Source: Camarhynchus parvulus (lineage: Eukaryota > Chordata > Aves > Passeriformes > Thraupidae). From it: a DNA stretch of 64,000 bases. The notes below the pieces were generated by a model. The model searched no databases and had not been told where the DNA came from. It saw only the letters and a list, made by a program, of their open reading frames with translations. Positions 63,601 to 64,000 of this stretch are shown here, one piece after another. Position numbers and translations under genes: made by a program. The stretch spans positions 77,373,465 through 77,437,464 of the forward strand of contig NC_044572.1 of the NCBI RefSeq assembly GCF_901933205.1, given 5' to 3'. The number at the start of each line of letters is the position of its first letter. Position 1 is the stretch's first letter.

Positions 63601-63831
63601 ATGGCGAGCGCGGCGCTCCCCGCGCAGCCCCAGGAAGCGGAGGCCCCGCAGGAGCGAGGCGCGGCGGCGCCCGGGGGAGCCGGAGCCGGCGGAGGTGTCA
63701 GGCGGGGCCGGGGCGGCGGCGGTGCTGGGAGAGACCGGGCTGGCCGTGGGCTGCTGCATCGCGGCGGCGCTCAGCTGGGAGCGGCCCCTCCGCAGCCTGG
63801 GCGGCTTCGTCTGCGCCAACCTGCTCTTCTG
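63601..63831 (+). CDS. RETREG1: RETREG1 (FAM134B) exon 1, with an apparent frame break
   Basis: RETREG1 is a reticulon-homology ER protein that curves ER membranes and recruits LC3 for ER-phagy. The 3' part of this exon encodes VLGETGLAVGCCIAAA and then WERPLRSLGGFVCANLLFW, closely matching the conserved start of the first RHD hairpin in the family. It ends at a donor TTCTG/gtgagcc (63831/63832), phase 2 as expected. The start ATG at 63601 has a good Kozak context (gagccATGg), and MASAALPAQPQEAEAPQERG resembles the family N-terminus. That frame, however, is one base off the conserved part. Dropping one G from the G5 run at 63673-63677 would join the frames. No in-frame ATG precedes the conserved segment. 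A homopolymer sequencing error is likeliest. Later exons lie beyond the window; the gene follows MYO10 in the same direction, as in other amniotes. Confidence 0.85.
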
Positions 63832-64000
63832 GTGAGCCAGCCGGGCCGGGGTGGGCGCCGGGGCCGGGGTCGGGACCGCCCCCCGGGATGGGAAAGCCCC
63901 CGCCCGGCCCGGCCCAGCCCGCCCCGCCCGCAGCGGGCGCCTCCTCCCCCGGCCCCGCGCTTCCCGCGGCCCCCGGGAGGAGCTTTTGCCCCTGCCCTCT
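63832..64000 (+). other. RETREG1: RETREG1 intron 1, beginning
   Basis: Starts with the donor gtgagccagc; GC-rich continuation of the CpG island, cut by the window end. Confidence 0.8.

Larger units (their letters stand above)
63380..64000 (+). promoter_or_regulatory. RETREG1: CpG island promoter of RETREG1
   Basis: From about 63380 the sequence becomes extremely GC- and CpG-rich, with repeated CCGCCC/GGGCGG-type Sp1 boxes (for example 63445-63460 and 63505-63545). There is no TATA box. It spans the presumed transcription start, 5'UTR, exon 1 and the beginning of intron 1, and continues past the window. Confidence 0.85.

Noticed and set aside
63276..63819. Minus-strand ORFs of 108 and 167 codons at the CpG island
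   Set aside because: GC-rich sequence lacks stops; these are shadows of RETREG1 exon 1 and its promoter.
1..64000. CRISPR arrays, tRNA/rRNA genes, operons or a prokaryote-type defence system
   Set aside because: Nothing in the window supports them; this is spliced vertebrate DNA.

Overview
This is a vertebrate nuclear DNA window, very probably from a bird. The coding capacity is split into short exons with GT-AG introns. The interspersed repeats are CR1 LINEs (avian/reptilian type) and avian-like LTRs, and the introns are compact. A passerine is plausible from the CR1 and LTR style, but that is inference.

Layout. Positions 1-19090 are intronic sequence, with no coding exon recognised. Positions 19091-47668 (+ strand) carry 22 coding exons of MYO10 (unconventional myosin-X), from the SH2/SH1 region of the motor to the stop codon. 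They join to 4254 nt (1417 codons plus stop) with every splice phase compatible. The exons run: end of motor and converter, three IQ motifs, a charged single-alpha-helix (SAH), coiled coil and acidic/PEST region, the split PH1 with PH2 inserted, PH3, MyTH4 and FERM. The 3'UTR follows to about 49005, with two AATAAA signals.

Positions 49010-63240 are intergenic and rich in repeats: four CR1 copies (two minus, two plus), one split by an LTR-like insert, and at least two further LTR-like elements. From about 63380 a CpG island begins, holding the promoter and first coding exon of RETREG1 (FAM134B, ER-phagy receptor) on the + strand. MYO10 followed head-to-tail by RETREG1 matches the gene order known in other amniotes.

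Functionally the two genes are neighbours rather than a pathway. MYO10 is the filopodial-tip motor that binds PIP3, microtubules and integrins. RETREG1 is a reticulon-type ER membrane protein.

No new multi-gene system was found. The points most worth a second look are: (i) the first MYO10 exon here opens exactly at the ATG that appears to be the start of the headless MYO10 isoform; (ii) the RETREG1 exon 1 reading frame is broken at a run of five G; (iii) there are two coding-like antisense remnants, in a MYO10 intron and just downstream of MYO10; (iv) there are perfect foldback sequences in a MYO10 intron and inside two CR1 copies.
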